This document shows positions 7,661 to 17,345 of a stretch of DNA of 64,000 nt, one piece after another (positions within the stretch are counted from its first letter, which is position 1; each line of letters starts with the position of its first letter). This stretch comes from Seonamhaeicola aphaedonensis (GTDB taxonomy: Bacteria > Bacteroidota > Bacteroidia > Flavobacteriales > Flavobacteriaceae). Location of the stretch: contig NZ_QRDX01000004.1 of the NCBI RefSeq assembly GCF_003386195.1, positions 299,670-363,669 of the forward strand. The letters run 5' to 3'. The translations under genes and the position numbers were made by a program. The notes below the pieces were generated by a model that was not told where the DNA came from, did no database searches, and worked only from the letters and a program-made list of their open reading frames with translations.

Positions 7661-10600
7661 TTACTCAGGTTGAATAGATGAATTTGTTTTAGCTTCTTCC
7701 GTTTTAATTTTGCTTAGTTCTTCTTTAGCTTCATCAATTACATCTTCAAACTCAGCAAAATTTTCAATAACACTTTCTAAAATATAGGTGGCTTGAAACG
7801 CGTCATCTAAAGCATAAAAATTCTTAGCCATTACTACCAAACCTTTGGCACTGTAATATTTAAAACCTGAATAATCTTTAGCTAGTTTTTGGATAACTAT
7901 GTTTGAAGCTTCGTACTTAGCATCTTTGCTTTTAAAGTAGGCGTTGTAAAAAAGTGCTTCAGCAGCCGTTTCACCGGTTGCAACTTTTTCAACATTTGCA
8001 TACGCTTTTTTAGCTTTAACCTCATCATCTGTTTTAATAGCAGAGCGTGCCATAATAACATATGCATCACTCTTTATTTTATTGTCAATTTTTGAACTTG
8101 CCAGTACTTTCTCTGCATATGAAACGGCTTCGTCATAATTTTCTAACTGATAATTAGCTTTCATTAAATTAGATTGTGCAAAAACCACATTTTGAGGGAA
8201 ATTAGCTTCTACTTCTAAACGTTTTAATAGTGGAATAGCTTGATTCCAATTTTTTTCTTCTAAATAATATTGGGACAATCTAGATAATGCTTCCTCTGTA
8301 TATTCATTTTGAGACGCCTCCACAATAAACGTATAATGAGGTGCTGCATTTGCCACCAAATCTTTTTTATAGTACAACTGTCCTAAATAAAAATGGGCTT
8401 GTAGTAGGTGTAATCCGTTGGGAAATTCGTTTACATAGCCATTAAATTGCTTAATAGCTCTGTCTGTATTACCATCTAAATATTGTTTTTCGGCAGCAGT
8501 GTAAGTAGCGTTGTCTAATTCAGAATCGGTTACTTCAACGTAATCTAGTGTCTTTACCCAATTGGCATAGTCATCAACACGACCTAAGTCAATATAAATT
8601 AATTTAGCTGTAGAAACCGCCTGAACAGCTTCGGGTGTTTTTGGGTAATCGTTTGCAACTGTTTTAAATTTATTAAGCGCTCGTTCGTTTTCATTTTGGT
8701 TATAAAAAACCAACCCTTGGCGTAATAAAGACTTTGGAACAAATGAACTCATTTTATATTCAGAGTTCAATCGGTCATATATTTTTATGGCTTTATCCGT
8801 TTCATTAGCTTTTACGTAAGAATTACCTAATTCATACATAGCATCGTCACGAAGTTTTGACGTCTGGTAATCTAAGATAAATTGCTCCAGTTCCTTTATT
8901 TTTTTTGACGATTGCCCCAAATAGCCAATGCTAATAGCTTTTTGAAATGCGGGATAGTCTGCATCCATAGCCCCAATTTTTATGGCATTGTTATAGGCAC
9001 TTACAGCTGCACTATAGTTACTAGTTACAAAATGGGTATCTCCCATACGTAAATAGGCATCATTCAATCTTACCTTATCATCTTTTTTGTTAGAAATAAA
9101 GTTATTGAAATGTTCAGTGGCTTTTGGATAATTCTTTAATTTAAAATAGGTGTAGGCAAGATTATAATCTAAATTCTCTGTTTCAGGCGTGTTTGAACCT
9201 ATTAACTGAAATTCCTTAAACCCAACCAAGGCATCTTCATAATCCGACAAATTATAATCAGATTCTGCTTTCCAAAAGGTTGCTCTGGCGGTAAATTTAT
9301 CGTCTCTTGGTTCTTTTAAAGAAGCATCAAAAAGCGACTCGGCCTCTAAATACTGGTTTTCATTATACAGTTCTATACCTCTGTAAAAAGCTACTTTTTG
9401 GTAAGCGACCTTATTTTCAAAACTGTTTTTGCCTTCTAATAACTTAAGGGCTTCTTTATAGTTTTTTGAAGTGATATAGGAATCAATTAATAAGGTTTCT
9501 ATTTCTTCTTTATAAGGGGTTTTGGGGTATTTCTCTAAATAACCATCTAAAACTTGAGGTGCTGGCTGGTATGGGTTACCAATTTCATAACTAATCTTTG
9601 CATAATTTAACCACGCATCTTCTTGTATTTTCTCATCGAAATTCATTTCAGAAGCATACCTAAAGGCATTCAAGGCTTCCTGTTTTTTATCGAGTTTAAT
9701 GTAACTCTCCCCTAAATGATAATAAGCATTTTGTGCTATACCATTATTTCCGTCAATAATCTTATTAAATTCTGAAATAGCCTTTTCATAGTCACCTTGT
9801 TTATAATGGGCATACCCTAATTGATAAAAATCAGTATTATTCCATTTAGCAGTTTTTTCACGTTTACCTTTTTTCCCTTTATAGGCAGTTAAATAAGGGA
9901 TTGCGGCTGCATATTCTTCTAAATTAAAATAACTCTCACCAATTATTTTTGATAATTCCGAGACTTCCTCATCATTGCTTTCAGGCAACCTTTCTTTTGC
10001 CAGTTCAATAGCCTTCTGAAAGTTTCCGAGTTTAAAGTTTAAATCGGCCTGATAGTAAGACAATTTTTCTTTGTATCGCTCCTGATCATTTACCTGTTCA
10101 AAATATGCATTGGCTTGGTTATAATCATCACCTTCATACGCCATAAAACCAATATAATATTTGGCTTGCGAACCATATTCTTGAGACGTTTCTACCTTAG
10201 ACAAGTACTTTTTAGCATCTCGGTATTGCTTGGTTGAAAATGCCGAATACCCATTGTTGAAATAAAACTTTTCTTTTTCTTTCCTAGCCAAAGCATTTTC
10301 ATCAACTTTATTATACCACTTTCTGGCATAGGCATATTTTGAATTTTCAAAATAGTAATCGGCTACGTCTACATAAGCCGTATTGCGCTTTGTACTGGTA
10401 GGATACTCTTTTACAAAATCTTCAACCAATTGGTCTGCATTGAGCTGATTTAACCGCACCGCACAATTAGCTATATAGTAAGCACAGTCAGATTCCAGAA
10501 TTTCTTCTTTTGTTGTTTTTTTTACACTTCCAAATAAAGATTGAGCTGCTAAAAACTGGTTATTATTATAAAGCGAAAGGGCTTTTTGATAGTCAACCAT

Positions 10601-10690
10601 ATTACTGGTATAGGCTGCCGATTGTTGGGCTAAAAGGGAAAAACTGAAACAGATAGCCAGAGAAAGGAAAATAAAACTATTTTTAGTCAT
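7661..10690 (-). CDS. Large tetratricopeptide-repeat protein, exported
   Basis: This 1009-residue protein begins with a signal peptide (FIFLSLAICFSFSLLAQQ) and consists almost wholly of TPR units. Typical unit patterns such as YYLGESYIKLDKKQEALNAF, YQLGYAHYKQGDYEKAISEF and FYLGQLYYKKD recur about every 34 residues along the length. TPR scaffolds mediate protein-protein contacts; this one is probably periplasmic. It is upstream of the outer-membrane barrel gene on the same strand and divergent from the FtsE-type ATPase gene, with a -7 element at 10719-10726. It may be part of an envelope complex with the barrel protein, but no partner is proven. Confidence 0.85.
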   Translation of the reverse strand: MTKNSFIFLSLAICFSFSLLAQQSAAYTSNMVDYQKALSLYNNNQFLAAQSLFGSVKKTTKEEILESDCAYYIANCAVRLNQLNADQLVEDFVKEYPTSTKRNTAYVDVADYYFENSKYAYARKWYNKVDENALARKEKEKFYFNNGYSAFSTKQYRDAKKYLSKVETSQEYGSQAKYYIGFMAYEGDDYNQANAYFEQVNDQERYKEKLSYYQADLNFKLGNFQKAIELAKERLPESNDEEVSELSKIIGESYFNLEEYAAAIPYLTAYKGKKGKREKTAKWNNTDFYQLGYAHYKQGDYEKAISEFNKIIDGNNGIAQNAYYHLGESYIKLDKKQEALNAFRYASEMNFDEKIQEDAWLNYAKISYEIGNPYQPAPQVLDGYLEKYPKTPYKEEIETLLIDSYITSKNYKEALKLLEGKNSFENKVAYQKVAFYRGIELYNENQYLEAESLFDASLKEPRDDKFTARATFWKAESDYNLSDYEDALVGFKEFQLIGSNTPETENLDYNLAYTYFKLKNYPKATEHFNNFISNKKDDKVRLNDAYLRMGDTHFVTSNYSAAVSAYNNAIKIGAMDADYPAFQKAISIGYLGQSSKKIKELEQFILDYQTSKLRDDAMYELGNSYVKANETDKAIKIYDRLNSEYKMSSFVPKSLLRQGLVFYNQNENERALNKFKTVANDYPKTPEAVQAVSTAKLIYIDLGRVDDYANWVKTLDYVEVTDSELDNATYTAAEKQYLDGNTDRAIKQFNGYVNEFPNGLHLLQAHFYLGQLYYKKDLVANAAPHYTFIVEASQNEYTEEALSRLSQYYLEEKNWNQAIPLLKRLEVEANFPQNVVFAQSNLMKANYQLENYDEAVSYAEKVLASSKIDNKIKSDAYVIMARSAIKTDDEVKAKKAYANVEKVATGETAAEALFYNAYFKSKDAKYEASNIVIQKLAKDYSGFKYYSAKGLVVMAKNFYALDDAFQATYILESVIENFAEFEDVIDEAKEELSKIKTEEAKTNSSIQPE

Positions 10691-10718
10691 TATAACTATT
10701 CGTTATTTAATTTGAAAT

Positions 10719-10726
10719 CAAAGATA
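10719..10726 (-). promoter_or_regulatory. Candidate -7 element TATCTTTG for the TPR gene
   Basis: The minus strand reads TATCTTTG (TAnnTTTG), 28 bp upstream of the ATG at 10690. The spacing gives a leader of about 20 bases. No convincing TTG at -33 was seen. Confidence 0.42.
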
Positions 10727-10739
10727 AACATAAGGTTTA

Positions 10740-10797
10740 GATTCCTGACTTCGCAGGAATGACAAATTCAAATGAAATCAAGATTTAAAAATCTTGA
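10740..10797. repeat. Dispersed repeat hairpin and adjacent inverted repeat
   Basis: GATTCCTGACTTCGCAGGAA followed by TGACA (10740-10764) is a diverged copy of the GATTCCCGCCTTCGCGGGAA unit. Next to it, TCAAGATTT-AA-AAATCTTGA (10778-10797) forms a perfect 9-bp stem. The rest of the 271-bp space up to 10961 shows nothing else recognisable. Confidence 0.6.
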
Positions 10798-10961
10798 AGA
10801 ATTTTAGAACCTATAACGAAATAATCGTGCCATAATTATAAACCAACCTATTAAATCTAAAATTGTTGTGATATTATTATTTGACAGATTTGGATTTTGT
10901 AATTTGTGATTTGAAATTTTTAACAATACATTTACCAACATAAAACTGCTTTGCAAATCTT

Positions 10962-11645
10962 ATGTCAAACCCAATTTTACAATTAAAAAACGCCGCTATT
11001 TATCAAGGTGAAAGTTTGGTACTCTCAAACGTAAATATTGAAATCAATAAAGGAGAGTTTGTGTATTTAATTGGAAAAACAGGCACTGGTAAGAGTAGTT
11101 TTATGAAAACGCTTTATGCCGATTTGCCATTAACTGAAGGTGAGGGACAGATTGTTGATTTTAAATTACATGGTTTAAAAGAAAAAGATATCCCATTTTT
11201 AAGACGTAAACTAGGCGTAGTTTTTCAAGATTTTAAATTGCTTATTGATAGAACTATCAACGATAACTTGTTGTTTGTTTTAAAGGCAACGGGCTGGAAG
11301 GATAAAGAAAAAATGAATACTCGCATTGAAGAGGTTTTAAACAAGGTTGGTATGAAAACCAAAGGTTTTAAATTTCCTCATGAGCTTTCTGGTGGTGAAC
11401 AACAACGAGTGGCTATTGCTAGAGCTTTACTGAATAACCCCGAGTTAATTCTTGCGGATGAGCCTACTGGAAATTTAGACCCACAGACCAGTGTTGAAGT
11501 CATGGAAGTTCTTCAAGAAATCAACAAAAATGGTAACACCATTTTAATGGCCACTCATGATTATGCTTTACTTTTAAAATACCCCAGTAAGACATTGAAA
11601 TGTGATGATAATCAAGTGTACGAGGTGGTGCAAAGGAAGGGATGA
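10962..11645 (+). CDS. ftsE: FtsE-type ABC transporter ATP-binding protein
   Basis: The 227-residue ATPase has Walker A GKTGTGKS (about 39-46), a Q-loop in VVFQDFKLL, the signature LSGGEQQR, Walker B LILADEPT and the switch ATHD. Family features (short length, [11 protein letters not shown]) fit FtsE, the ATPase that works with membrane partner FtsX in cell-division envelope remodelling. No ftsX lies beside it in this window. It is divergent from the TPR gene and followed after 20 bp by the first polysaccharide gene. A LolD/MacB-type role is possible, but FtsE fits better. Confidence 0.82.
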   Translation: MSNPILQLKNAAIYQGESLVLSNVNIEINKGEFVYLIGKTGTGKSSFMKTLYADLPLTEGEGQIVDFKLHGLKEKDIPFLRRKLGVVFQDFKLLIDRTINDNLLFVLKATGWKDKEKMNTRIEEVLNKVGMKTKGFKFPHELSGGEQQRVAIARALLNNPELILADEPTGNLDPQTSVEVMEVLQEINKNGNTILMATHDYALLLKYPSKTLKCDDNQVYEVVQRKG

Positions 11646-11665
11646 CAACAAAATTATAAAGTGTA

Positions 11666-12979
11666 ATGAACGTACTCTGCATAGGTTATTTTGATAAGTT
11701 TTCGAGATTTTTTATTGGTATAAAAAAAGAACTTAAAGAAAAGCGTCCAAATGCAAGGTTCTATATTATAAGTCTTTTTTTTAGTGGTTATTTTTATTCT
11801 TGTTTAAGAAAACACAAGTCATCTATTATCACGTTCAAAGCTTGGCTTAATGTATTACTTCATAAAAAAAAATTCCTTACCGCTATAAGTAAGAATAGCT
11901 ATAAGAATATTACTTTAGATACTTTAATTAATTATCATACAAATCTTAACAAAAACATTTCAAGAACTTCTTTATTATTACAATGTGTTTCTTACATAGA
12001 CATTTTATATAAAAAATTTGAAACGTTTAAACCAGATATCATTCTGCTTATAGGAGACTCCAGATTAGTTTTTGAAGTTACAAAAAAACTAGCGTTATTG
12101 TTTCATGTTAAGGTATATTATATTGAACAAGGGCCTTACAACACTACTTTTTTTGATTCAAAAGGCGTTAATGCCAATCATTCAATTTCTGATTATATTA
12201 TAAATACATCTACTGCATTTGAGCAAGATAATGATGAATTAATAAAGACGTTAATTAAAAAGCCTAAACCAAGACCATATAGAAGATCTTTTTTATACCG
12301 AGGATTTGATTGGCTTATAAGTTTCTTTTTTGAAAAGACTATCCTTTATCCACCAGACTTAAGATATACTGACACATATCCCAGAATTTTTAAACAGTTC
12401 AAGCAGCGGAAAGTAGATTCAGAAAAAAAAATAAATTCTAACGTTTATTTACTTGTTCTTCAAGTCCCCGAAGATGTTAATATGATTTACCATAGTCCGT
12501 ATTTTAAAAGGCATTATGATATTGTAAAAGAGGTTTTTTTTAACCTACCTAGAAGTTCAAAACTTGTAATACGAGAACACCCTGTTTACATGGGAAAATA
12601 TGAAAAAAAATTATACCAATTTGTAAAAAAGCATCATATTTATATAGAACATGAAAGTAGTCTTCAAGACACTATTAAAAAGGCAAATGTTGTTATTGTT
12701 AATAACTCAACGGTGGGTATTGATGCCCTAATCAACCAAAAACCATTAATAGTCTTAGGCAACTCTTACTACAAAAAGGAGAAAATATGTTTGCCATATA
12801 CAAAAAACAAGTTTTTAAAAGCTATTTTAAAAGAAGCTCTTAATTTTATACCTAACAAAAAATACCTAAACATTTTTTTACAAGAACTTTTTTATAATCA
12901 TTTAATAGATGGATTTATAACTGACAACGACCTTAAGGCAGCCAAGATTATAGCAAAAAAAATTCATTTGAACAACTAA
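11666..12979 (+). CDS. Putative capsule/surface-polysaccharide glycosyltransferase-like protein
   Basis: The 437-residue protein has a C-terminal region with KLVIREHPVYMG, HESSLQDTIKKANVVIVNNS and STVGIDALINQKPLIVLG. That pattern occurs in capsule synthesis proteins of the KpsC/KpsS kind and related GT-B enzymes, where a conserved REHP and a Ser/Thr-Gly loop bind the sugar nucleotide. The N-terminal half is basic and AT-rich in codon use. It opens the polysaccharide locus directly after ftsE. The donor and acceptor sugars cannot be inferred; the family assignment is moderate. Confidence 0.62.
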   Translation: MNVLCIGYFDKFSRFFIGIKKELKEKRPNARFYIISLFFSGYFYSCLRKHKSSIITFKAWLNVLLHKKKFLTAISKNSYKNITLDTLINYHTNLNKNISRTSLLLQCVSYIDILYKKFETFKPDIILLIGDSRLVFEVTKKLALLFHVKVYYIEQGPYNTTFFDSKGVNANHSISDYIINTSTAFEQDNDELIKTLIKKPKPRPYRRSFLYRGFDWLISFFFEKTILYPPDLRYTDTYPRIFKQFKQRKVDSEKKINSNVYLLVLQVPEDVNMIYHSPYFKRHYDIVKEVFFNLPRSSKLVIREHPVYMGKYEKKLYQFVKKHHIYIEHESSLQDTIKKANVVIVNNSTVGIDALINQKPLIVLGNSYYKKEKICLPYTKNKFLKAILKEALNFIPNKKYLNIFLQELFYNHLIDGFITDNDLKAAKIIAKKIHLNN

Positions 12980-13007
12980 AGATGATTTCGTTTAATAAAA
13001 ACAACTA

Positions 13008-13940
13008 ATGCCATTTTTTTCTGTCGTCATACCATTATTTAACAAAGCACTTTATATTAAAGAAACTATTAATAGTGTTTTAAAACAAACTTTCACTGAT
13101 TTTGAGCTTATTATCGTAAATGATGGTTCAACAGATAATAGTCTTGAAATAGTAAAAACTATCAAAGCTCAAAATTTAACTATAATCAATCAAAAAAACA
13201 AAGGCCTTTCTGCGTCAAGGAATAAAGGTTTTAATATGGCTAGAGGTACAATTGTCACATTTTTAGATGCCGACGACTATTGGCATGTAGATTTTTTAAA
13301 ATCTATTAAGAATTTGTACAATGAATTCCCAAAGGCTCAAATATATGGGACTAGCTATTATGAAACTTATTCAAAAAAAAACTTAAATATAAATGTTAAC
13401 ATTAGTAATAGTTTAAAGGAATCCTCATTTATAATTAATGATTTTTTCATTTATAACACAAAGCAGTTCATCCCTTGTCAGAGTACCATAGCTTTATTAA
13501 AAAAAGCTTTCCCAACGTCTCCATATAATGAAGATTTAACCTACCATGAAGATGTTGATTTCTATTTAAAATACTGCCCCAAATATAAAGTTGCTATTTT
13601 TTATTCACCTTTAGCATATGTGAATTTTGATGTAGCTAATAGAATGTCTAATTCATACATATCTAATAAAAAACTACCAGATTTTGAATTTTATAAAACT
13701 TTACATAAAAACAATAATTCTATTCAAAGGTATATATCAATTCAATTATATAAATATGTAATCAAGTGCATAGAGGAAAGAAACAAGTCATTAAAAAAAT
13801 TTTACATAAAAAAAATAAACCCTAATCATTTAACCCTCAAACAAAAGTTGATGCTGAATAGTCCCTATTTTTTAGTAAAATTAATACGAAATTTAAAAAT
13901 GTCTTTATTAAAGTATAGAATAAGAGTTTCAACAAACTAG
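13008..13940 (+). CDS. Family 2 glycosyltransferase
   Basis: The 310-residue GT-A protein starts with FFSVVIPLFNKALYIKETI, then LIIVNDGSTDNS for nucleotide-sugar binding, NKGLSASRNKG, and the metal-binding DADDYW. The acceptor region includes YHEDVDFYLKY. GT2 enzymes add sugars to lipid-linked glycan in the cytoplasm. It is read with the preceding gene. Its TAG stop shares the four bases CTAG with the stop of the convergent GT4 gene. The sugar specificity is unknown. Confidence 0.9.
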   Translation: MPFFSVVIPLFNKALYIKETINSVLKQTFTDFELIIVNDGSTDNSLEIVKTIKAQNLTIINQKNKGLSASRNKGFNMARGTIVTFLDADDYWHVDFLKSIKNLYNEFPKAQIYGTSYYETYSKKNLNINVNISNSLKESSFIINDFFIYNTKQFIPCQSTIALLKKAFPTSPYNEDLTYHEDVDFYLKYCPKYKVAIFYSPLAYVNFDVANRMSNSYISNKKLPDFEFYKTLHKNNNSIQRYISIQLYKYVIKCIEERNKSLKKFYIKKINPNHLTLKQKLMLNSPYFLVKLIRNLKMSLLKYRIRVSTN

Positions 13941-15031
13941 GATTCAATTAGATTTATCCACTTATCCATAACATTCTTTTCAGAAAACTTTTTTACAGAA
14001 CTTAGAGTATTTGATTTACAATTTTCATAATATCCTTTATCGGATATCATCTTATTCATAGCCTGAGTAAAAGCTTCAAAATTTTGGTCTTCAACTAAAA
14101 TTCCGTTAACACCATTTTGAATCATTTCTGATGGACCAGATTTACAATTGAAAGATATTACCGGTGTTCCAAATACAAGAGACTCCAATATAACATTTGG
14201 GAAACCTTCTACTTTGCTACTCAACAATAAAAACTTAGCTGCCTTCATATATGAATAGACGTTATCCTTAAAACCTAATAACTTAACATAATCTTCTAAA
14301 TTATTTCTTAAAATTAAGTTTTCTAAAACTGGCCTATCTTTCCCCTCTCCTATGATTATTAATGAAATGCTCTTATTTATAAGAATAGAGTTCTTATAAG
14401 CTAAAATAAGTTTATCAAATTGTTTAATTTCATTATCTAGCCTACCAACAGCTAAAACAAACTCTTTGTCAATATCAACATACCCATCAGAATATTTCAT
14501 ATTCAAAATATCTCTACTATAAAAATTTGAGATATTGACTAAATTCTTAAACTCATAAACCTGCTCTAAACACTTACATATATGCTTAGAAACCCCTACA
14601 ATAGCAACCGAACTGTTATATTCTTTATAAAAAAACTTATGCTTTGGCATATGATAAAAAATATTATAACTATGAATAGCCATAATCATTTTTTTTACAT
14701 CAAATACAAATACATGAAATAACCATTCCATAAGAACCCTATTTCTCATCCTAAAATCAATATAAACATCTGCATTGATATCTTTATAGACTTTCTTGAA
14801 ATCGAAAAATTTACTAACCTGCTTTAATATTTTAAATTTAGGCTCATTAATTCCTAAATTATAAAGTATCCCATTAAATTCGTAAGATATTTCATTCCTA
14901 ATACTTATAATAGAAACATCATAATTTAAGTCTGTTAATTTAATTGATAATAAAGCTGCAATACGTTCCGCTCCACCACCACTTAAACAATCGACTATTA
15001 GACATACTTTTCTTCTAAAATTTTGTACCAT
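13937..15031 (-). CDS. Family 4 glycosyltransferase
   Basis: The 364-residue GT-B protein has an N-terminal glycine-rich loop, VDCLSGGGAERIAALL, and a C-terminal donor-binding region: VGRLDNEIKQFDKLI, LIIIGEGKDRPVLE, LLSSKVEGFPNVILESLVFG, and GPSEMI. These are standard GT4 (glycosyltransferase group 1) signatures. It is read opposite to both neighbours and sits alone in its orientation, divergent by 38 bp from the next gene. Sugar and linkage are unknown. Confidence 0.9.
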   Translation of the reverse strand: MVQNFRRKVCLIVDCLSGGGAERIAALLSIKLTDLNYDVSIISIRNEISYEFNGILYNLGINEPKFKILKQVSKFFDFKKVYKDINADVYIDFRMRNRVLMEWLFHVFVFDVKKMIMAIHSYNIFYHMPKHKFFYKEYNSSVAIVGVSKHICKCLEQVYEFKNLVNISNFYSRDILNMKYSDGYVDIDKEFVLAVGRLDNEIKQFDKLILAYKNSILINKSISLIIIGEGKDRPVLENLILRNNLEDYVKLLGFKDNVYSYMKAAKFLLLSSKVEGFPNVILESLVFGTPVISFNCKSGPSEMIQNGVNGILVEDQNFEAFTQAMNKMISDKGYYENCKSNTLSSVKKFSEKNVMDKWINLIES

Positions 15032-15069
15032 AGTATAAATCTACTAAATTACCCCCAACAAATTAACTT

Positions 15070-16206
15070 ATGAAAATTCTTTTACTAGGTGAATATAGTA
15101 ACTTTCATAACTCCTTAAAAAAAGGTATTGAAAGTTTAGGTCATAAAGTAGTTATTGCTGGTAGAAACGATGGCTTTAAATCATACCCTGTTGATATATC
15201 TTTTGATCCTGTTGTCACAGTAAAAAAACCATTAAGATACATTAGAGGGATTATATACAGAGTATGTAAATTTGATATATCTATTTACGAAATAGTATTC
15301 TTATTTTTAAAGAACAAAAAAAAACTCAAAAACTTTGATGTTGTTCAGTTCATAAATGAATATCCTATTAAGTCAACTCCTTTTTTTGATAGATTCCTCT
15401 TAAAAAGCATTTTTAAACACAACAATAAAGTTTTTATTTCTGCATGTGGAGATGATGTTATTTACTTGAATTATTTATTAAACACCTCATTACCTCATCA
15501 TATATTAACTCCGTACATAAAAAACCCTAAATTAAAAAAGCACTTTAAATTTAGCCTAAACTATTTAAGTAAATCCCATAAAAAACTACATGATTATGTC
15601 GTTAAGCACAGTAATGGCTTTATACCTGCGGATATGGATTATGAAATGGCATATAAGGATTTATCTATTGCTAAACCACTCATTCCGTTTCCTATAAACA
15701 CCGATGCTATCAAGTACAATCCTTTAAAAGTAAAAGATAAAATTCACATCTTCCACGGTATTAATAGAGTTAATTTTTATAAAAAGGGGAATGATTATTT
15801 TTGCGAAGCTTTAAAACACATACAAAACAAGTATAAAGACCGTGTAATTATCACAGAAGTTACAAGTATTCCTTATAAAGAATACATAAAACTTTATAAC
15901 AAATGCCACATTCTTCTAGATCAGGTTTATGCCTATGACCAAGGCTACAATGCACTTGAAGCTATGGCACAAGGAAAGGTAGTATTTACAGGTATAAGCA
16001 AGCAGTTCACAGAATATTATAACATTAATAAAACAATAGGCATTCATACCATACCTAATGTTGATAAAATTGTAAACGATTTAATTTACTTAATAGAAAA
16101 CCCTAAGAAAATTGAAGAAATAAGCAAAAATTCTAGAGCCTATATTTTAGAGTATCACGACTATAAAAAAGTTGCACAACAATATATTGACTGTTGGCTA
16201 TCTTAA
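15070..16206 (+). CDS. Glycosyltransferase, GT4-like
   Basis: The 378-residue protein begins KILLLGEYSNFHNSLKKG and has a C-terminal GT-B-like region with HGINRVNFYKKGNDYF, LLDQVYAYDQGYNALEAM and AQGKVVFTGI. The GYNALEAMAQG segment matches the E-x7-E donor-binding area of group 1 transferases. The central part is less typical. Its TAA stop shares TTAA with the stop of the convergent FdtA-like gene. Substrates are unknown. Confidence 0.78.
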   Translation: MKILLLGEYSNFHNSLKKGIESLGHKVVIAGRNDGFKSYPVDISFDPVVTVKKPLRYIRGIIYRVCKFDISIYEIVFLFLKNKKKLKNFDVVQFINEYPIKSTPFFDRFLLKSIFKHNNKVFISACGDDVIYLNYLLNTSLPHHILTPYIKNPKLKKHFKFSLNYLSKSHKKLHDYVVKHSNGFIPADMDYEMAYKDLSIAKPLIPFPINTDAIKYNPLKVKDKIHIFHGINRVNFYKKGNDYFCEALKHIQNKYKDRVIITEVTSIPYKEYIKLYNKCHILLDQVYAYDQGYNALEAMAQGKVVFTGISKQFTEYYNINKTIGIHTIPNVDKIVNDLIYLIENPKKIEEISKNSRAYILEYHDYKKVAQQYIDCWLS

Positions 16207-16601
16207 GATTTTAATTTTAAAAATTCATTATAATCCCTAATATAATCTTCTTCATCAAAAACACCAGAAGCAATTACCAAACAAACAGATCCCGAAGAAA
16301 AATTTTCCAATTCCCTCCATATTCCAGTAGAAATCATTAATCCTTTATCGGGTTTATTAAGTGTAATTTTTTGTTTCACATTACCATCATCAACAATTAC
16401 ATCAAAACTACCACTAACAGCAATTAAAAGTTCCTCCTGTTCCTTGTGCGCATGCCCCCCTCTAGAGGCAGAACTCGGCACATCGAATAAGTAATAAACC
16501 CTTTTTATTTCAAAAGGAATTGTATCTAACTCAACTACACCTAGATTACCTCTAACATCTTTTACTTTTGGTATATCTATTATCTTTAGAAAATCAATCA
16601 T
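16203..16601 (-). CDS. fdtA: FdtA/QdtA-type sugar 3,4-ketoisomerase (cupin)
   Basis: The 132-residue single-domain cupin has RGNLGVVELD near the start, RVYYLFDVPSSASRGGHAHK and EEQEELLIAVSGSFDV. The HAH pair and following Glu are catalytic or metal-like residues in the FdtA/QdtA/WxcM cupins. These isomerise dTDP-4-keto-6-deoxyglucose to the 3-keto sugar, the step before the amination that gives Fuc3N or Qui3N. An FdtB-like aminotransferase lies in the same block (18841-19944), which supports the role. FdtA versus QdtA (the stereochemistry) cannot be decided from sequence. Confidence 0.82.
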   Translation of the reverse strand: MIDFLKIIDIPKVKDVRGNLGVVELDTIPFEIKRVYYLFDVPSSASRGGHAHKEQEELLIAVSGSFDVIVDDGNVKQKITLNKPDKGLMISTGIWRELENFSSGSVCLVIASGVFDEEDYIRDYNEFLKLKS

Positions 16602-16604
16602 AAT

Positions 16605-17339
16605 TTAAATCCTTATAATCAGATTTTTTTCTAAAGTGGCTTTTTCCCCTTCCCAATCTCTAGAAACATGTTCTTTAATTAATTTAGCAGGAACACCTCC
16701 TATCAAAATATAATTTCCCAACTTTGAATAGTCCTTACTTAACAAACTATTTGATGCAATAATGCAATAATCTGGAGTTACAGTTGATTTCATAATAGTA
16801 CTTCTATTGGCTACCCAATTGTAATTTCCAATTACAATTGAGCCACTCTTACTATATCTTTCTTTAGTTAAAGTATTATAAGTGTCGTGAAAATTTGAGT
16901 CAGAAATTTGTGATTCATAAGCTACCCTTGCCCATTTACCTAAAATAATTTTATCGGTACATAATATCTTGACATTATACCCTAAACAAGTCATATGTCC
17001 GAACTCACAATAAGCTTCTTTGGCAATGTATAAAAAACAATCTTTACCAATATGTACATTTCCTTTTATTTTTAGTATCCCAGACAAGTTTATTTCAGAT
17101 GTTTTTTTACTTCGTGTAAAAACCTCAAACTGTTGACCAAAACCAAACATACCTAATCTTACAGGAGCATCAATTATAACTTCTCCACTAAGGTTTGAAA
17201 ACTTAACACTTCCATAAAAAAATACAGGAAGTTTCTTGGCAATATTAAAAGGAAACATTTTAAAATTAAAATACAAGGTCTTTATCCAATTTACTTTAAC
17301 AAAAATTTTTAGTTTTCTTTTTATTCCAAGCCCAAGCAT
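16605..17339 (-). CDS. Left-handed beta-helix acyltransferase
   Basis: The 244-residue protein has hexapeptide-type rungs, I-x4-V patterns such as INLSGILKIKGNVHIGKD, IVIGNYNWVANRSTIM and VTPDYCIIASNSLLS, and ends in the GVPAKLIKE motif seen in O- and N-acetyltransferases of the CapG/WbbJ/LbH type. It lies 3 bp upstream of the FdtA-like gene and 6 bp downstream of the flippase gene, so it is in one operon. It could acetylate the amino sugar (an FdtC-like role) or another glycan hydroxyl. The exact acceptor is not shown by the sequence. Confidence 0.8.
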   Translation of the reverse strand: MLGLGIKRKLKIFVKVNWIKTLYFNFKMFPFNIAKKLPVFFYGSVKFSNLSGEVIIDAPVRLGMFGFGQQFEVFTRSKKTSEINLSGILKIKGNVHIGKDCFLYIAKEAYCEFGHMTCLGYNVKILCTDKIILGKWARVAYESQISDSNFHDTYNTLTKERYSKSGSIVIGNYNWVANRSTIMKSTVTPDYCIIASNSLLSKDYSKLGNYILIGGVPAKLIKEHVSRDWEGEKATLEKNLIIRI

Positions 17340-17345
17340 ACCCTT

